Source: DATAAZ01 sp036259875 (GTDB lineage: Bacteria > Actinomycetota > Thermoleophilia > Gaiellales > Gaiellaceae). Taken from it: 17,767 nt of DNA. Position 1 is the stretch's first letter, and each line of letters opens with the position of its first letter. The stretch covers positions 1 to 17,767 of the forward strand of contig DATAAZ010000057.1 in assembly GCA_036259875.1 (NCBI GenBank), read 5' to 3'. The translations under genes were made by a program, and so were the position numbers. This document shows, piece after piece, positions 7,857-14,845 of the stretch. The notes beneath the pieces were generated by a model. The model did no database searches. It had not been told where the DNA came from and saw only the letters and a program-made list of their open reading frames with translations.

Positions 7857-7878
7857 GGTTCACGCACGCGCGTGAACC
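7857..7878. promoter_or_regulatory. Perfect palindrome in the hpnE-shc gap (operator or RNA hairpin)
   Basis: GGTTCACGC (7857-7865) and GCGTGAACC (7870-7877/8) form a perfect 9-bp inverted repeat around ACGC. GGGA (7851-7854) and TCCC (7879-7882) can extend the stem past a two-base bulge. It lies about 40 bp upstream of the shc ATG. The size and symmetry suit a dimeric repressor site, but as RNA it could also act as a hairpin inside the operon. Directly next to it (7882-7898) is a second perfect palindrome, CCCGGGGG-A-CCCCCGGG. The rest of the 171-bp gap shows no gene. Confidence 0.55.
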
Positions 7879-7988
7879 TCCCCCGGGGGACCCCCGGGTA
7901 GCGGCTCCCCCGCCTTCAGCGTACGGCTTGAGCGCGCGCGCGTGGTGGACGAACCGCGACGCGTCCGCGACGTGTGCGTCGCGAGACG

Positions 7989-9260
7989 TCACGCTGCGAC
8001 CCGGGCGGCCGTTCCGGCGAGGAGGCGCGCGGCGCGCCGACCGCTTCGGACGGCGCTCTCCATCGTCGCGGGCCAGCCCGTGTCGGTCCACGCCCCCGCG
8101 CGCACGACGTTCTCGCGCGCCGTCCTCGGCCCCGGCCGCAGACGCGCCGTCCCGGGCCGTCCCGCGAACGTCGCGGCCGGCTCGCGGCTCACCCGCGACC
8201 AGATGAGCTCGGCTCGGCCCAGCCGTTCCGTCAGCTCGGAGGCGACCAGCTCGACGAGCTCGCGTCCGCGCAGCGCAGCAAGATCGGGCGCACCGCTCGC
8301 GACGACGGTCAGGTATTGACCGCGCCCCGGCTCGTGACCGGTCAGCCGGCCCCGGTCGAACACCCAGTGGGCGGGGCTTCCCAGGAGCGCCGCGAGCGGC
8401 GCGCGGAGGAGCAGACGATCGAAGAGGAGGTGGACGCTCACGATCGGCGACTCGCCCAGGCGGGGCTCGGCTTCGCCGAGCAGAAGAGCGGACTCGGAAG
8501 GCGGCACCGCGACCACGAACGCGTCGGCCGCCACCCGCTCTCCGTCCGCGAGGATGGCTGCGTCCTCGGCCAGCGCCGTGACGCGGGCGCGCGTCCGCAC
8601 CACCGCGCCACGACGCGCGAGGGCCGCGGCCGCCGCCTCTCCGTGCATCCACCCGAGCGGCGCCGCGGGCAGGACGACGTCGCTCGCCTCGCGGTCGGCG
8701 AGCAGCGCCGTTTGCACGGTGAAGAGCGCGAGTGCCGCGCTCGCCTCCGCGCTCGGCAGGTTGAGTGCCGGCCGCATGAAGACATCCCAGAAGCGCTCGA
8801 TGACCGATTCGGATTGGCCGAGCCGCCGAAGCAGCGCCGCGAACGTCTCATCGTCGTGCTCGACGGGGTTGAGCCGCGCGAGCGTCCGCATGACGCGGGC
8901 GACCGCGAGCCGGTCGGCGAGCGAGAGATGCCGGTAGCGGAGGAGTCCGCCGACCCCCGGCGCGATCGCCGCGGTGCGGCCGTCGGGCGCGATGACCGGA
9001 AGCGCGAGCGGCAAGCGACGGACGGCGCCTGCCTGTCCGATCCGCGCGAGGAACGCCCGGTACGCGGTGAAGCAGCCGAGCGCGATGTGCTGGCCGTTGT
9101 CGGGCGGCGGCGACGGATCGCCGTCGCGCTCGGGAAGCGTCTGGACGGCGCCGCCGAGCGTCGGCCGAGCCTCGAGAAGCGAGGCAGGATGTCCCGCGTC
9201 GACGAGCTCGAGCGCGGCGGCAAGGCCCGCGAGCCCACCGCCGACGACGACGACCTTCAT
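7989..9260 (-). CDS. hpnE: HpnE hydroxysqualene dehydroxylase (FAD)
   Basis: 423 residues, the flavin amine-oxidase/desaturase fold. HpnE reduces hydroxysqualene to squalene, the last step of the HpnCDE route. FAD-binding VVGGGLAGLAAA (5-16) with GxGxxG at 7-12 and the ribose-binding E30 (LLEARPTLGG) are clear. DNGQHIALGC near 54-63 is the family's hallmark second motif. The C-terminal AWTDTGWPATMESAVRSG is the closing FAD motif. The ATG at 9260 overlaps the hpnD stop as ATGA and has a strong GGAGGTG at about three to four bases upstream. The frame stays open upstream through hpnD, but the FAD motif fixes the start. Followed by the 171-bp gap before shc. Confidence 0.95.
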   Translation of the reverse strand: MKVVVVGGGLAGLAAALELVDAGHPASLLEARPTLGGAVQTLPERDGDPSPPPDNGQHIALGCFTAYRAFLARIGQAGAVRRLPLALPVIAPDGRTAAIAPGVGGLLRYRHLSLADRLAVARVMRTLARLNPVEHDDETFAALLRRLGQSESVIERFWDVFMRPALNLPSAEASAALALFTVQTALLADREASDVVLPAAPLGWMHGEAAAAALARRGAVVRTRARVTALAEDAAILADGERVAADAFVVAVPPSESALLLGEAEPRLGESPIVSVHLLFDRLLLRAPLAALLGSPAHWVFDRGRLTGHEPGRGQYLTVVASGAPDLAALRGRELVELVASELTERLGRAELIWSRVSREPAATFAGRPGTARLRPGPRTARENVVRAGAWTDTGWPATMESAVRSGRRAARLLAGTAARVAA

Positions 9261-10126
9261 TTCACCTCCGCCATGCCGTCTCGCGATGGGCGAAGCCCTG
9301 TCACCGCCCGAACCTTTCCGACGGCGGAGAGCTGCGGGCGGCACGTGAAGACGTCGTAGCCGCGCGCGCGCATCTGGACGAGCAGACCCCGATACACCCC
9401 CGCGAACGTGCGAACGCAGAGAGCGCTTCGCCGGTCGAGGAGCGGGAGCAGTTGCAGCCCGCGAGCGAGGAGCGTCTCCGCGCGGGCCGCCTGGTGCTCC
9501 ATGAGCGCGAGCCACGCCGGCCCGACTCGCCCCGTCATGATGTCGACCTCGGAGACGCCGAACCGGGCGAGCTCGTCCTGCGGGAGGTACACCCGGCCGA
9601 GCCGCCAGTCCTCCGGGACGTCGCGCATGATGTTGATCTGCTGAAGCGCGACTCCGAGCGTCTCCGCGAGCGGCGGCGCGGTCGCGCGGTCGCTCGGCCC
9701 GTAGATCGAGGCGCAGGCGATCCCGACCGAGCCGGCGACGCAGCGGCAGTACTCGCGCAGCTCCTCCCAGGTCGCGTAGCGGCCGCGCTCCACGTCCATG
9801 AGCCCTCCCCGTACGAGGTCCGCGAGCGTCCCGGTCGGGACGTCGAAGCGGACGAGGGCGTCCGCGAGCGCGACGAGCACGGGATCGTCGCCGGGCGCGG
9901 CGGGGAGCGCCGCAGCGTCGCGAGCCAACGCCTCGAGCCGTCGCCGGCGCTCGGCCGACGCGAGCGCCGGGTCGTCGGCCGCGTCGTCGACTCGCCGCGC
10001 GAAGGCGTAGAGCGCCGCGACCGCGTTCCGCTTCTCGCGGGGAAGGAGCATGATCCCCCACCCGAAGTTCCCGGCCGCGCGGCGCGTCGTCCGAAGCGCC
10101 TCGGCGTAGGCGTCGGCGACGTTCAC
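9257..10126 (-). CDS. hpnD: HpnD presqualene diphosphate synthase
   Basis: 289 residues, squalene/phytoene synthase fold. HpnD condenses two farnesyl diphosphates to presqualene diphosphate. The first Asp-rich motif is RRVDDAADD with DDAAD at 47-51. The second is INIMRDVPEDWRLGRVYLP with DVPED at 169-173. SFxF-like NFGWGIMLLPREKR (20-33) and YCRCVAGSVG (126-135) are family blocks. The conserved Arg/Tyr spacing favours HpnD over HpnC. The GTG at 10126 overlaps the hpnC stop as GTGA, and GGAG lies about 12 bases upstream. The pair hpnC-hpnD are ancient paralogues. Downstream it overlaps hpnE by ATGA. Confidence 0.94.
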   Translation of the reverse strand: MNVADAYAEALRTTRRAAGNFGWGIMLLPREKRNAVAALYAFARRVDDAADDPALASAERRRRLEALARDAAALPAAPGDDPVLVALADALVRFDVPTGTLADLVRGGLMDVERGRYATWEELREYCRCVAGSVGIACASIYGPSDRATAPPLAETLGVALQQINIMRDVPEDWRLGRVYLPQDELARFGVSEVDIMTGRVGPAWLALMEHQAARAETLLARGLQLLPLLDRRSALCVRTFAGVYRGLLVQMRARGYDVFTCRPQLSAVGKVRAVTGLRPSRDGMAEVK

Positions 10127-10962
10127 AGACGCGCGAGCTCCGCGGCCGCGAGCCGCGCGAACGTCAGGCGGCCGGGCGCGGGACGCCGCGTGAAGACGTC
10201 CCACCCGGCCCGCTCGAGCGCGGCAAGCGCGGCGAGGCCGCCGCGCGCGAAGAGAGCGACCGAGCGACCCGCCCGCCCGCCGAGCGCCTCGGCCAGCTCG
10301 AATCCGCGCTCGAGGAGCGGCCGAGCGCGGCCCGCCTCGAACGCGAGGAGCGCCGCGACGCGCTCGCTTCGCGGGCCGGCGAGGTCCTCGTCGTCGACGG
10401 CGAAGCGACGCAGATCCTCCCGCGGCAGGTAGACCCGGCCGAGCGCGAGGTCGCGCGGCGGGTCCTGGATGAAGTTGACTAGCTGGAGACCCGTGCAGAC
10501 GTCGTCGCTCCGGGCGACGAGCCCCGAGTCGTCGGCGCGGCCGTAGACGCCGAGCACGAGCCGTCCGACGGGCTCGGCCGAATACGTGCAATACCAGCGC
10601 ACCTCGTCCCAGGTCTCGTAGCGCGCCTTGCGCTGATCGATCCGGTTCGCCTCGATCAGCCGCGCGAACGGCTCGCGAGGGAGGTCGCACGCGGCGATCG
10701 TCGCGTGAAGCCGGCGCATGATCGCCGTCCGCGGCGGGCCGTCGAGCTCCCGCTCGAGCGCGTCGAGCAGGCGCTCGCGGTTGCCCGAGGCCTCGTCCCC
10801 GAGGTTGTCGACGAGCCGCGCGAACCCGTAGATGGCGCGCAGGTGAGGCCGCGCCGCACGCGGCGCGAGCAGCGAGGCGACGGGGAAGTTTTCGCCCGCT
10901 GCGCGCGCATCGATCGCCGCGAGCGAGACCTCGGGCGCGTCCAGGAGAGCTGCGGGCGGCAT
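10123..10962 (-). CDS. hpnC: HpnC hydroxysqualene synthase
   Basis: 279 residues, squalene/phytoene synthase fold. HpnC hydrolyses presqualene diphosphate to hydroxysqualene. The N-terminal ENFPVASLLAPR (24-35) and YGFARLVDNLGDE (45-57, DNLGD at 52-56) are typical of HpnC. The second motif is LVNFIQDPPRDLALGRVYLP; many HpnC proteins read QDVxRD here, so the PP is a local variant that keeps the DxxxD spacing. It is first in the seven-gene hopanoid operon. Only 14 bp separate its ATG (10962) from the divergent aldo/keto reductase ATG. GAGAAT lies exactly six bases upstream of the ATG, which would give a leaderless transcript; alternatively GGGAG serves as a ribosome site. Confidence 0.93.
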   Translation of the reverse strand: MPPAALLDAPEVSLAAIDARAAGENFPVASLLAPRAARPHLRAIYGFARLVDNLGDEASGNRERLLDALERELDGPPRTAIMRRLHATIAACDLPREPFARLIEANRIDQRKARYETWDEVRWYCTYSAEPVGRLVLGVYGRADDSGLVARSDDVCTGLQLVNFIQDPPRDLALGRVYLPREDLRRFAVDDEDLAGPRSERVAALLAFEAGRARPLLERGFELAEALGGRAGRSVALFARGGLAALAALERAGWDVFTRRPAPGRLTFARLAAAELARL

Positions 10963-10976
10963 GATCGGATTCTCCC
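10963..10976. promoter_or_regulatory. 14-bp divergent start region of hpnC and the aldo/keto reductase
   Basis: Both ATG codons face away from this 14-bp gap. On the minus strand GAGAAT (10974-10969) is a four-of-six match to a -10 box and lies six bases before the hpnC ATG. On the plus strand TCGGAT (10965-10970) lies six bases before the reductase ATG but is a poorer match. A TTGCCG (plus 10994-10999, minus strand) could be a -35 for hpnC with a long 19-bp spacer. Any promoters must therefore reach into both coding regions. Assignment is by eye. Confidence 0.4.
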
Positions 10977-11771
10977 ATGGAGAGGCGACGCTTCGGCAAG
11001 ACGGCCCTCGGCCTTCCCGTCGTCGGGCTCGGCACCTGGCTCACACTCGACGTCGACTCGAACGGCGAGCCGCGCGCCCGGGAGGTCGTCGCCCGGGTTC
11101 TCGCCCGCGGCGGGTGTGTCTTCGACTCCTCGCCGATGTACGGCCGCGCCGAGGAGGTTCTCGGACGCGCGCTCGCCGATCGACGGGACGACGCGTTCAT
11201 CGCGACGAAGATCTGGACTCGCTCGCCCGCTGAGGCGCGCCGCCAGCTCGCGGACCAGCTTCGCTTCTACGACGGCCGCGTGGATCTCGAGCAAGTCCAC
11301 AACCTCCTCGCGTGGCGGGAGCACCTGCCGTGGCTGGAGCAAGAGCGGGAGGCCGGACGAGTCTCGGTCCTCGGCGCGACGCACTACGACCCGGCGGCAT
11401 TCGACGAGCTGGAGCGTGTCATGCGAACCGGGCGGATCGACGCGATCCAGGTCCCGTACAACCCTGCCGAACGCGAGGCGGAGCGGCGGATTCTGCCGCT
11501 CGCGGCAGAGCTCGAGCTCGGCGTCCTCGTCATGCGGCCGCTGGGCGAGGGCGCGCTCCTTCCGGGCCCGGATCCGCGCGAGCTCGCGCCGCTCGGGGTT
11601 TCGACCTGGGCGCAGGCGCTCCTGAAGTGGGCCCTCTCCGACCCGCGCATCCACGTCGTCATCCCGGCGACGTCGAACCCCGCACACGCGTGCGAGAACG
11701 CCGCCGCCGGGGAGCCGCCTTGGTTCGGCGACGACGAGCGGCGGCTCGTCGAGCGTCTTGCAGGTCGGTGA
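10977..11771 (+). CDS. Aldo/keto reductase, candidate side-chain reductase linked to the hopanoid operon
   Basis: 264 residues, a compact member of the NADPH aldo/keto reductase (TIM barrel) superfamily. MERRRFGKTALGLPVVGLGTW is the usual N-terminus. The catalytic tetrad is intact: D50 and Y55 (FDSSPMYG), K78 (ATKIW), H108 (EQVHNLL). The C-terminal VIPATSNPAHACENAAAG matches the cofactor-binding loop of the family. It is divergent from hpnC with a 14-bp gap, so the two units probably share control. AKRs reduce sugar aldehydes; the hopanoid route needs such a step to turn ribosylhopane into bacteriohopanetetrol. That role is inference from context. It could equally be a general aldehyde reductase. 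It ends six bases before the convergent membrane-protein gene. Confidence 0.9.
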   Translation: MERRRFGKTALGLPVVGLGTWLTLDVDSNGEPRAREVVARVLARGGCVFDSSPMYGRAEEVLGRALADRRDDAFIATKIWTRSPAEARRQLADQLRFYDGRVDLEQVHNLLAWREHLPWLEQEREAGRVSVLGATHYDPAAFDELERVMRTGRIDAIQVPYNPAEREAERRILPLAAELELGVLVMRPLGEGALLPGPDPRELAPLGVSTWAQALLKWALSDPRIHVVIPATSNPAHACENAAAGEPPWFGDDERRLVERLAGR

Positions 11772-11777
11772 GCCGCC

Positions 11778-12506
11778 TCAGTCCGGCGGGTGCTCGGCGT
11801 CGACCCAGTGCGGCCCGCCCCATGAGAGGTCGAACTCGAAGTCGTGGAGAACGTGCGCCCAGATCAGCCACGCGACCCAGCGGGTCGAGCCGTAGAAGAA
11901 GCTCGCGCGATAGATCGCCAGGAGGACATCCTCGGGAAGGCGCCGGCCGAGCCAGCGCCAGACGCCGTCGGCAGGGACGATCACCTCGCGAAAGTACGAA
12001 CGCGTCAGCACGCGCCAGGCGATCAGCCCGTAGACGACCCAGACGCCGTCCCACACCCAGCCGAGACCGCTGAAGTACGCTCCCGCGTCCGTGAACCGGT
12101 CCGTGTGCCCCGCGTAGGCCCACGCGTCGAGGTGGACGAACGTCGTCGAGAACGGGAAGAAGAGCATCGTCCCGACCGTGTCGCCCACGTCGGTGAGCGC
12201 ATGGGCCCACTGGCCGATCGCGAAGCTGAGCGCCCAGACCTTGCTCCGTGTCAGGAGCAAGATCAGGCCGGCGACGACGAGGCCGAACGTCAGCGAGTGC
12301 GTGAAGCCGAGGCCCGGCCAGCCGCGGTGAAACTGGACGGGGTCGTCGGCGCGAAGGTCGATTCCGAAGACGTCGATCCCGTAGACGAACCACTTGGACG
12401 CGAGATCGGGCGCGTAGGACCCGAGGAGGAGCGGGAGGATCGCCACCCGCCCGGCGAGGTGCCGCTGGATCGCGTACGGCTCGAGATCGTGCGCGGCCCA
12501 GCTCAA
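11778..12506 (-). CDS. Multi-pass membrane protein, YdjM/DUF457-like putative metal-dependent hydrolase
   Basis: 242 residues from TTG 12506, about five hydrophobic segments. Conserved polar residues are arranged as in the YdjM/DUF457 group of inner-membrane putative metal hydrolases: H16 (QRHLAG), D34 (SYAPDL), H60 (QFHRGW), H70 (GFTHSL), H102 and D106 (WAHALTDVGDT). The substrate is unknown, and the family name itself is a prediction. An in-frame GTG/ATG-type start at 12575 would give 265 residues but adds an Arg/Pro-rich head encoded inside the upstream gene. TTG 12506 overlaps the upstream TGA as TTGA, fitting the overlap style of this genome. C-terminal HVLHDFEFDLSWGG is unusual. Last gene of the minus-strand run. 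Confidence 0.7.
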   Translation of the reverse strand: MSWAAHDLEPYAIQRHLAGRVAILPLLLGSYAPDLASKWFVYGIDVFGIDLRADDPVQFHRGWPGLGFTHSLTFGLVVAGLILLLTRSKVWALSFAIGQWAHALTDVGDTVGTMLFFPFSTTFVHLDAWAYAGHTDRFTDAGAYFSGLGWVWDGVWVVYGLIAWRVLTRSYFREVIVPADGVWRWLGRRLPEDVLLAIYRASFFYGSTRWVAWLIWAHVLHDFEFDLSWGGPHWVDAEHPPD

Positions 12507-12655
12507 TCGAGTCGCCGCACGAGCGCCGGGAGCCCGCAGACGACGAGGAGGAGGAACCCAGCGCCGACGGGCCACGTGATCAGAAACTCGGGGATGAAGA
12601 CGCCGAGCGTGACGTAGACGGCCGCGGCAACCGCGTAGAGGAGGAGCTCCTTCAT
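12503..12655 (-). CDS. 50-residue two-helix membrane microprotein
   Basis: A short ORF, MKELLLYAVAAAVYVTLG then FIPEFLITWPVGAGFLLLVV, ending LPALVRRLD. It predicts two transmembrane helices (about 3-22 and 26-46) with a positively charged tail. The ATG at 12655 overlaps the CoA-transferase stop as ATGA, and its own TGA is overlapped by the TTG of the next gene, so it is wedged between two genes with four-base overlaps on both sides. That spacing is strong support for translation. No family is recognised. It may be a small partner of the YdjM-like membrane protein encoded next. Confidence 0.72.
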   Translation of the reverse strand: MKELLLYAVAAAVYVTLGVFIPEFLITWPVGAGFLLLVVCGLPALVRRLD

Positions 12656-13782
12656 TCCAGCTCGGCGAGGACCGCGTCCGTGTGCTCGCCGAGCGCCGGA
12701 ACGGCCCCCGCGGCCGAACGCTCGCCGCCGACCACGAACGGGCTCCCGATGACCGGGATCGGCCCCGCCGGCGAGGCGGCCTCGACGATCAGGCGGTTGT
12801 GCTCGAGCTGCGGATGCGCCATGACGTCGCCGACGTCGTTGACCCGGCCGCACGGGATCCCGGCCACCTCGAGCCGGTCGATCCACTCGTCGAGGTTCCG
12901 CGTGGAGAACGCCTCTTCCAGCTTCGGCTCGAGCTCGTCGCGAGCTGACACACGACCTTCGTTCGTCGCGTAGCGCCTCTCCGCGAGCAGCTCGGGGCGC
13001 TCCAGCACGCGCGCGCAGAGCGCCTCCCAGTGCACCGGCGAGAGGACGGCGACGCTGACGAGCCGCGCGTCGCGCGTCGGGAACGGGCCGTACGGACAGA
13101 AGAGCGGGTGGCGCATCCCCGTTCGCGCGGGCAGCTTGCGCCGGTGCCACCAGAGGTGCGGGAAATAGCCCAGCCAGTCAACCGTGACGTCGAAGAGCGA
13201 CACGGAGACGCGTTCACCCCTCCCGGTCGCAGCGCGGCGCGCGAGCGCCGCGCACACCGCAATCGCCGCGTACGAGCCGGCTGCGAGATCGCACACCGAG
13301 ATGCCCACCCGCGCGGGCTCCTCGCCGGAGCCGGTCACCGAGACGAGCCCCGCCTCGCCTTGCATGACGAGGTCGTATGCGTTCTTGTGCGCGTACGGGC
13401 CGTCGGGCCCGTAGCCCGAGATCTCGGCGTAGACGAGGTCGGACCGGATTCGGCGCAGCGTCGGCTCGTCGAGGCCGACGCGCTCGGCCCACCCGGGCGT
13501 GAGATTCTGGAGAAAGACGTCGCTCCGCGCGACCAGCCGCTCGAGCGCTCGGCGTTCCGCCGGGTCGGTCACGTCGAGCGCGACGCTCCGCTTGCCGCGG
13601 TTCACCCACACGAAGCCGCTGGAAACCCCGCGCGCGATCGTGTCCCAGCCGCGCGTCACGTCGCCGCGGCCAGGCTGCTCGACCTTGATGACCTCGGCGC
13701 CGAGATCGGCGAGGAGGCGCGTGCAGAGCGGCCCGGCGAGGCCGGTCTCGCAGGCGAGGACGCGGGTGCCCTCGAGGAGCAC
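12652..13782 (-). CDS. CaiB/BaiF family III CoA-transferase
   Basis: 376 residues, full length for family III CoA-transferases (formyl-CoA transferase, CaiB, mesaconyl-CoA transferase type). These move CoA between carboxylic acids through an aspartyl-CoA thioester. N-terminal blocks LLADLGAEVIKVEQPGRGD (23-41) and NRGKRSVALD (61-70) are typical. The catalytic aspartate is D137 in NAYDLVMQGEAGLVSVTG. PCGRVNDVGDVMAHPQ and the C-terminal LGEHTDAVLAEL are family blocks. The acid substrate cannot be told. The start is GTG 13782, which gives the standard LLEGTRVLACETGLAGP opening; no ribosome site is seen. It lies 25 bp after the DUF4242 gene and overlaps the 50-residue ORF by ATGA. Confidence 0.93.
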   Translation of the reverse strand: MLLEGTRVLACETGLAGPLCTRLLADLGAEVIKVEQPGRGDVTRGWDTIARGVSSGFVWVNRGKRSVALDVTDPAERRALERLVARSDVFLQNLTPGWAERVGLDEPTLRRIRSDLVYAEISGYGPDGPYAHKNAYDLVMQGEAGLVSVTGSGEEPARVGISVCDLAAGSYAAIAVCAALARRAATGRGERVSVSLFDVTVDWLGYFPHLWWHRRKLPARTGMRHPLFCPYGPFPTRDARLVSVAVLSPVHWEALCARVLERPELLAERRYATNEGRVSARDELEPKLEEAFSTRNLDEWIDRLEVAGIPCGRVNDVGDVMAHPQLEHNRLIVEAASPAGPIPVIGSPFVVGGERSAAGAVPALGEHTDAVLAELE

Positions 13783-13807
13783 CCGTGTACCGTAATTCGG
13801 CTAGGTC

Positions 13808-14059
13808 TTAGACGAGCAGGCGAACCTCGACGACATCGCCGCGGCGTATCTCGGTGCCCCCGTTTGCGTGCGTTCGCACGACGGCGTCCTCGTCCGGCGC
13901 CTCGAGCAGGCAGTACGCCCCGCCGTCTTTCGTGAGGAACATGTTGATTCCCTTGACCCCGTTCTCGTCCGGCTGGCCGGACCGCAGGCGCTCGGCGAAC
14001 GCCTGCTCGAGCTCGGGGGTCACCTCGAACTTCTCGTGATGGTCGATGTAGGTCGGCAC
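13808..14059 (-). CDS. DUF4242 small protein (SCO4226-like)
   Basis: 83 residues. The opening MPTYIDHHEKF and the later DGGAYCLLEAPDEDAVVRTH (45-64) match the DUF4242 family, ferredoxin-like small proteins of which a Streptomyces member binds nickel. Here H7, H8 and C50 are possible ligands, but metal binding is not shown. The start is GTG 14059 with AAAGGGAGG about five bases upstream. It ends with TAA, unlike the overlapped TGA stops of its neighbours. It lies 12 bp after the SRPBCC gene and 25 bp before the CoA-transferase gene, so it is probably co-transcribed with them. Confidence 0.82.
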   Translation of the reverse strand: MPTYIDHHEKFEVTPELEQAFAERLRSGQPDENGVKGINMFLTKDGGAYCLLEAPDEDAVVRTHANGGTEIRRGDVVEVRLLV

Positions 14060-14071
14060 GGTCCTCCCTTT

Positions 14072-14518
14072 CTACGCGTCCTGCAGTTGCTCGATCGGAT
14101 CGGGGCCGGGGTCGCGCCCGCTCGCGACGAGCGCGAGCCGCCCGAGGTAGTGGGCCCACCCCTCGGCGTGCTCGTCGCGCTGCTCGTCGCCGGGAAGGCC
14201 GAGATGCGTCAGGCGGACGATCGTCCCGTCGCCGTCGGGGACGAGCTCGATCTCGACCGTGGTCGATCCCGGTGGAACGGGGTGCCCTCCCTCCCATCCC
14301 CAGGTGAAGACGACGCGGGTCGGCGGCGACACCTCGACGTACTCGCCGGACGCGATGATCCGCTCGTTGATGACAACGCGGTAGACGCCGCCCGGACGCG
14401 GCTCGAGCGTCGCCGTCCTCCCCTTCCACTGCGTCATGCGAGCGGGGTCGGTAAAGAACCGGAACACCGTTTCGGGGCTCGCGTCGATCCTGATCTCCTG
14501 CCGGAGTGCCTCAGCCAC
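14072..14518 (-). CDS. SRPBCC/AHSA1-domain protein
   Basis: 148 residues from GTG 14518. It has the START-like/AHSA1 fold: LRQEIRIDASPETVFRFFTD (5-24), WKGRTATLEPRPGGVYRV (31-48), ASGEYVEVSPPTRVVFTWGW (56-75), then a C-terminal helix with EGWAHYLGRL (119-128). Such proteins bind hydrophobic ligands. They are very often encoded directly after an ArsR-type regulator, as here. The longer frame from 14659 would read through most of the arsR gene and add a low-complexity head, so the GTG overlapping the arsR stop by eight bases is chosen. The ligand is unknown. Confidence 0.88.
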   Translation of the reverse strand: MAEALRQEIRIDASPETVFRFFTDPARMTQWKGRTATLEPRPGGVYRVVINERIIASGEYVEVSPPTRVVFTWGWEGGHPVPPGSTTVEIELVPDGDGTIVRLTHLGLPGDEQRDEHAEGWAHYLGRLALVASGRDPGPDPIEQLQDA

Positions 14519-14837
14519 GCGCTGCGCCGCGGCGCATCCTCCTTTCCTCTCGCTCGGCGGCCGTCTTGAGCCGCTCGAGACCTTCGGCCCAGAAGCCGTC
14601 GACGAACGCCCGTACCTCGGCGAGGCCCTCGGGGCGCGCGCGGTAGAGCCGGCGCGCACCGTCTCGCCGCTCGGTGAGGAGACCCGCCTCGCGGAGGACG
14701 CTCAGGTGCTGCGAAACGGCCGGGCGCGTCACCTCGAAGTGCGACGCGATCTGCCCGGCCGAGAGTTCCTCCTGGGACACCAAGGTGAGGATCCGCCGCC
14801 GATGCGGCTCGGCGATCGCGCGAAGCGCGGCTTCCAC
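14511..14837 (-). CDS. ArsR-family winged-helix transcriptional regulator
   Basis: 108 residues. Winged helix: IAEPHRRRILTLV (8-20), GQIASHFEVTRPAVSQHLSVL (28-48, recognition helix about 38-49), wing LLTERRDGARRLYRARPEGL (53-72). It has no cysteine, so it is not a classic metal sensor; it belongs to the ArsR subgroup paired with SRPBCC/AHSA1 proteins. The likely ligand is unknown. The GTG at 14837 lies about nine bases from the end of a predicted -10 box, so the mRNA is nearly leaderless. It is first of a possible six-gene minus-strand operon and divergent from the F420-type oxidoreductase gene, which it may also control. Confidence 0.9.
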   Translation of the reverse strand: MEAALRAIAEPHRRRILTLVSQEELSAGQIASHFEVTRPAVSQHLSVLREAGLLTERRDGARRLYRARPEGLAEVRAFVDGFWAEGLERLKTAAEREERRMRRGAARG

Positions 14838-14845
14838 GGACGTCG

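Noticed and set aside
7880..7898. C/G-run block considered as a tandem repeat or CRISPR-like element
   Set aside because: It is one short palindromic C/G block with no repeated unit and spacer pattern.
6027..7901. A 624-codon open frame on the plus strand opposite shc
   Set aside because: It is antisense to an unmistakable squalene-hopene cyclase; its translation is Arg/Ala/Glu/Asp-rich with no domain. Long antisense frames are expected at this G+C content.
7989..10061. A 690-codon minus-strand frame extending hpnE upstream
   Set aside because: The segment before the FAD motif is hpnD in another frame; ATG 9260 has a strong ribosome site and the correct N-terminus.
11773..11789. CCGCC/GGCGG hairpin at the convergent ends of the reductase and YdjM-like genes
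   Set aside because: Only a 5-bp stem, mostly within coding sequence; expected by chance at this G+C content.
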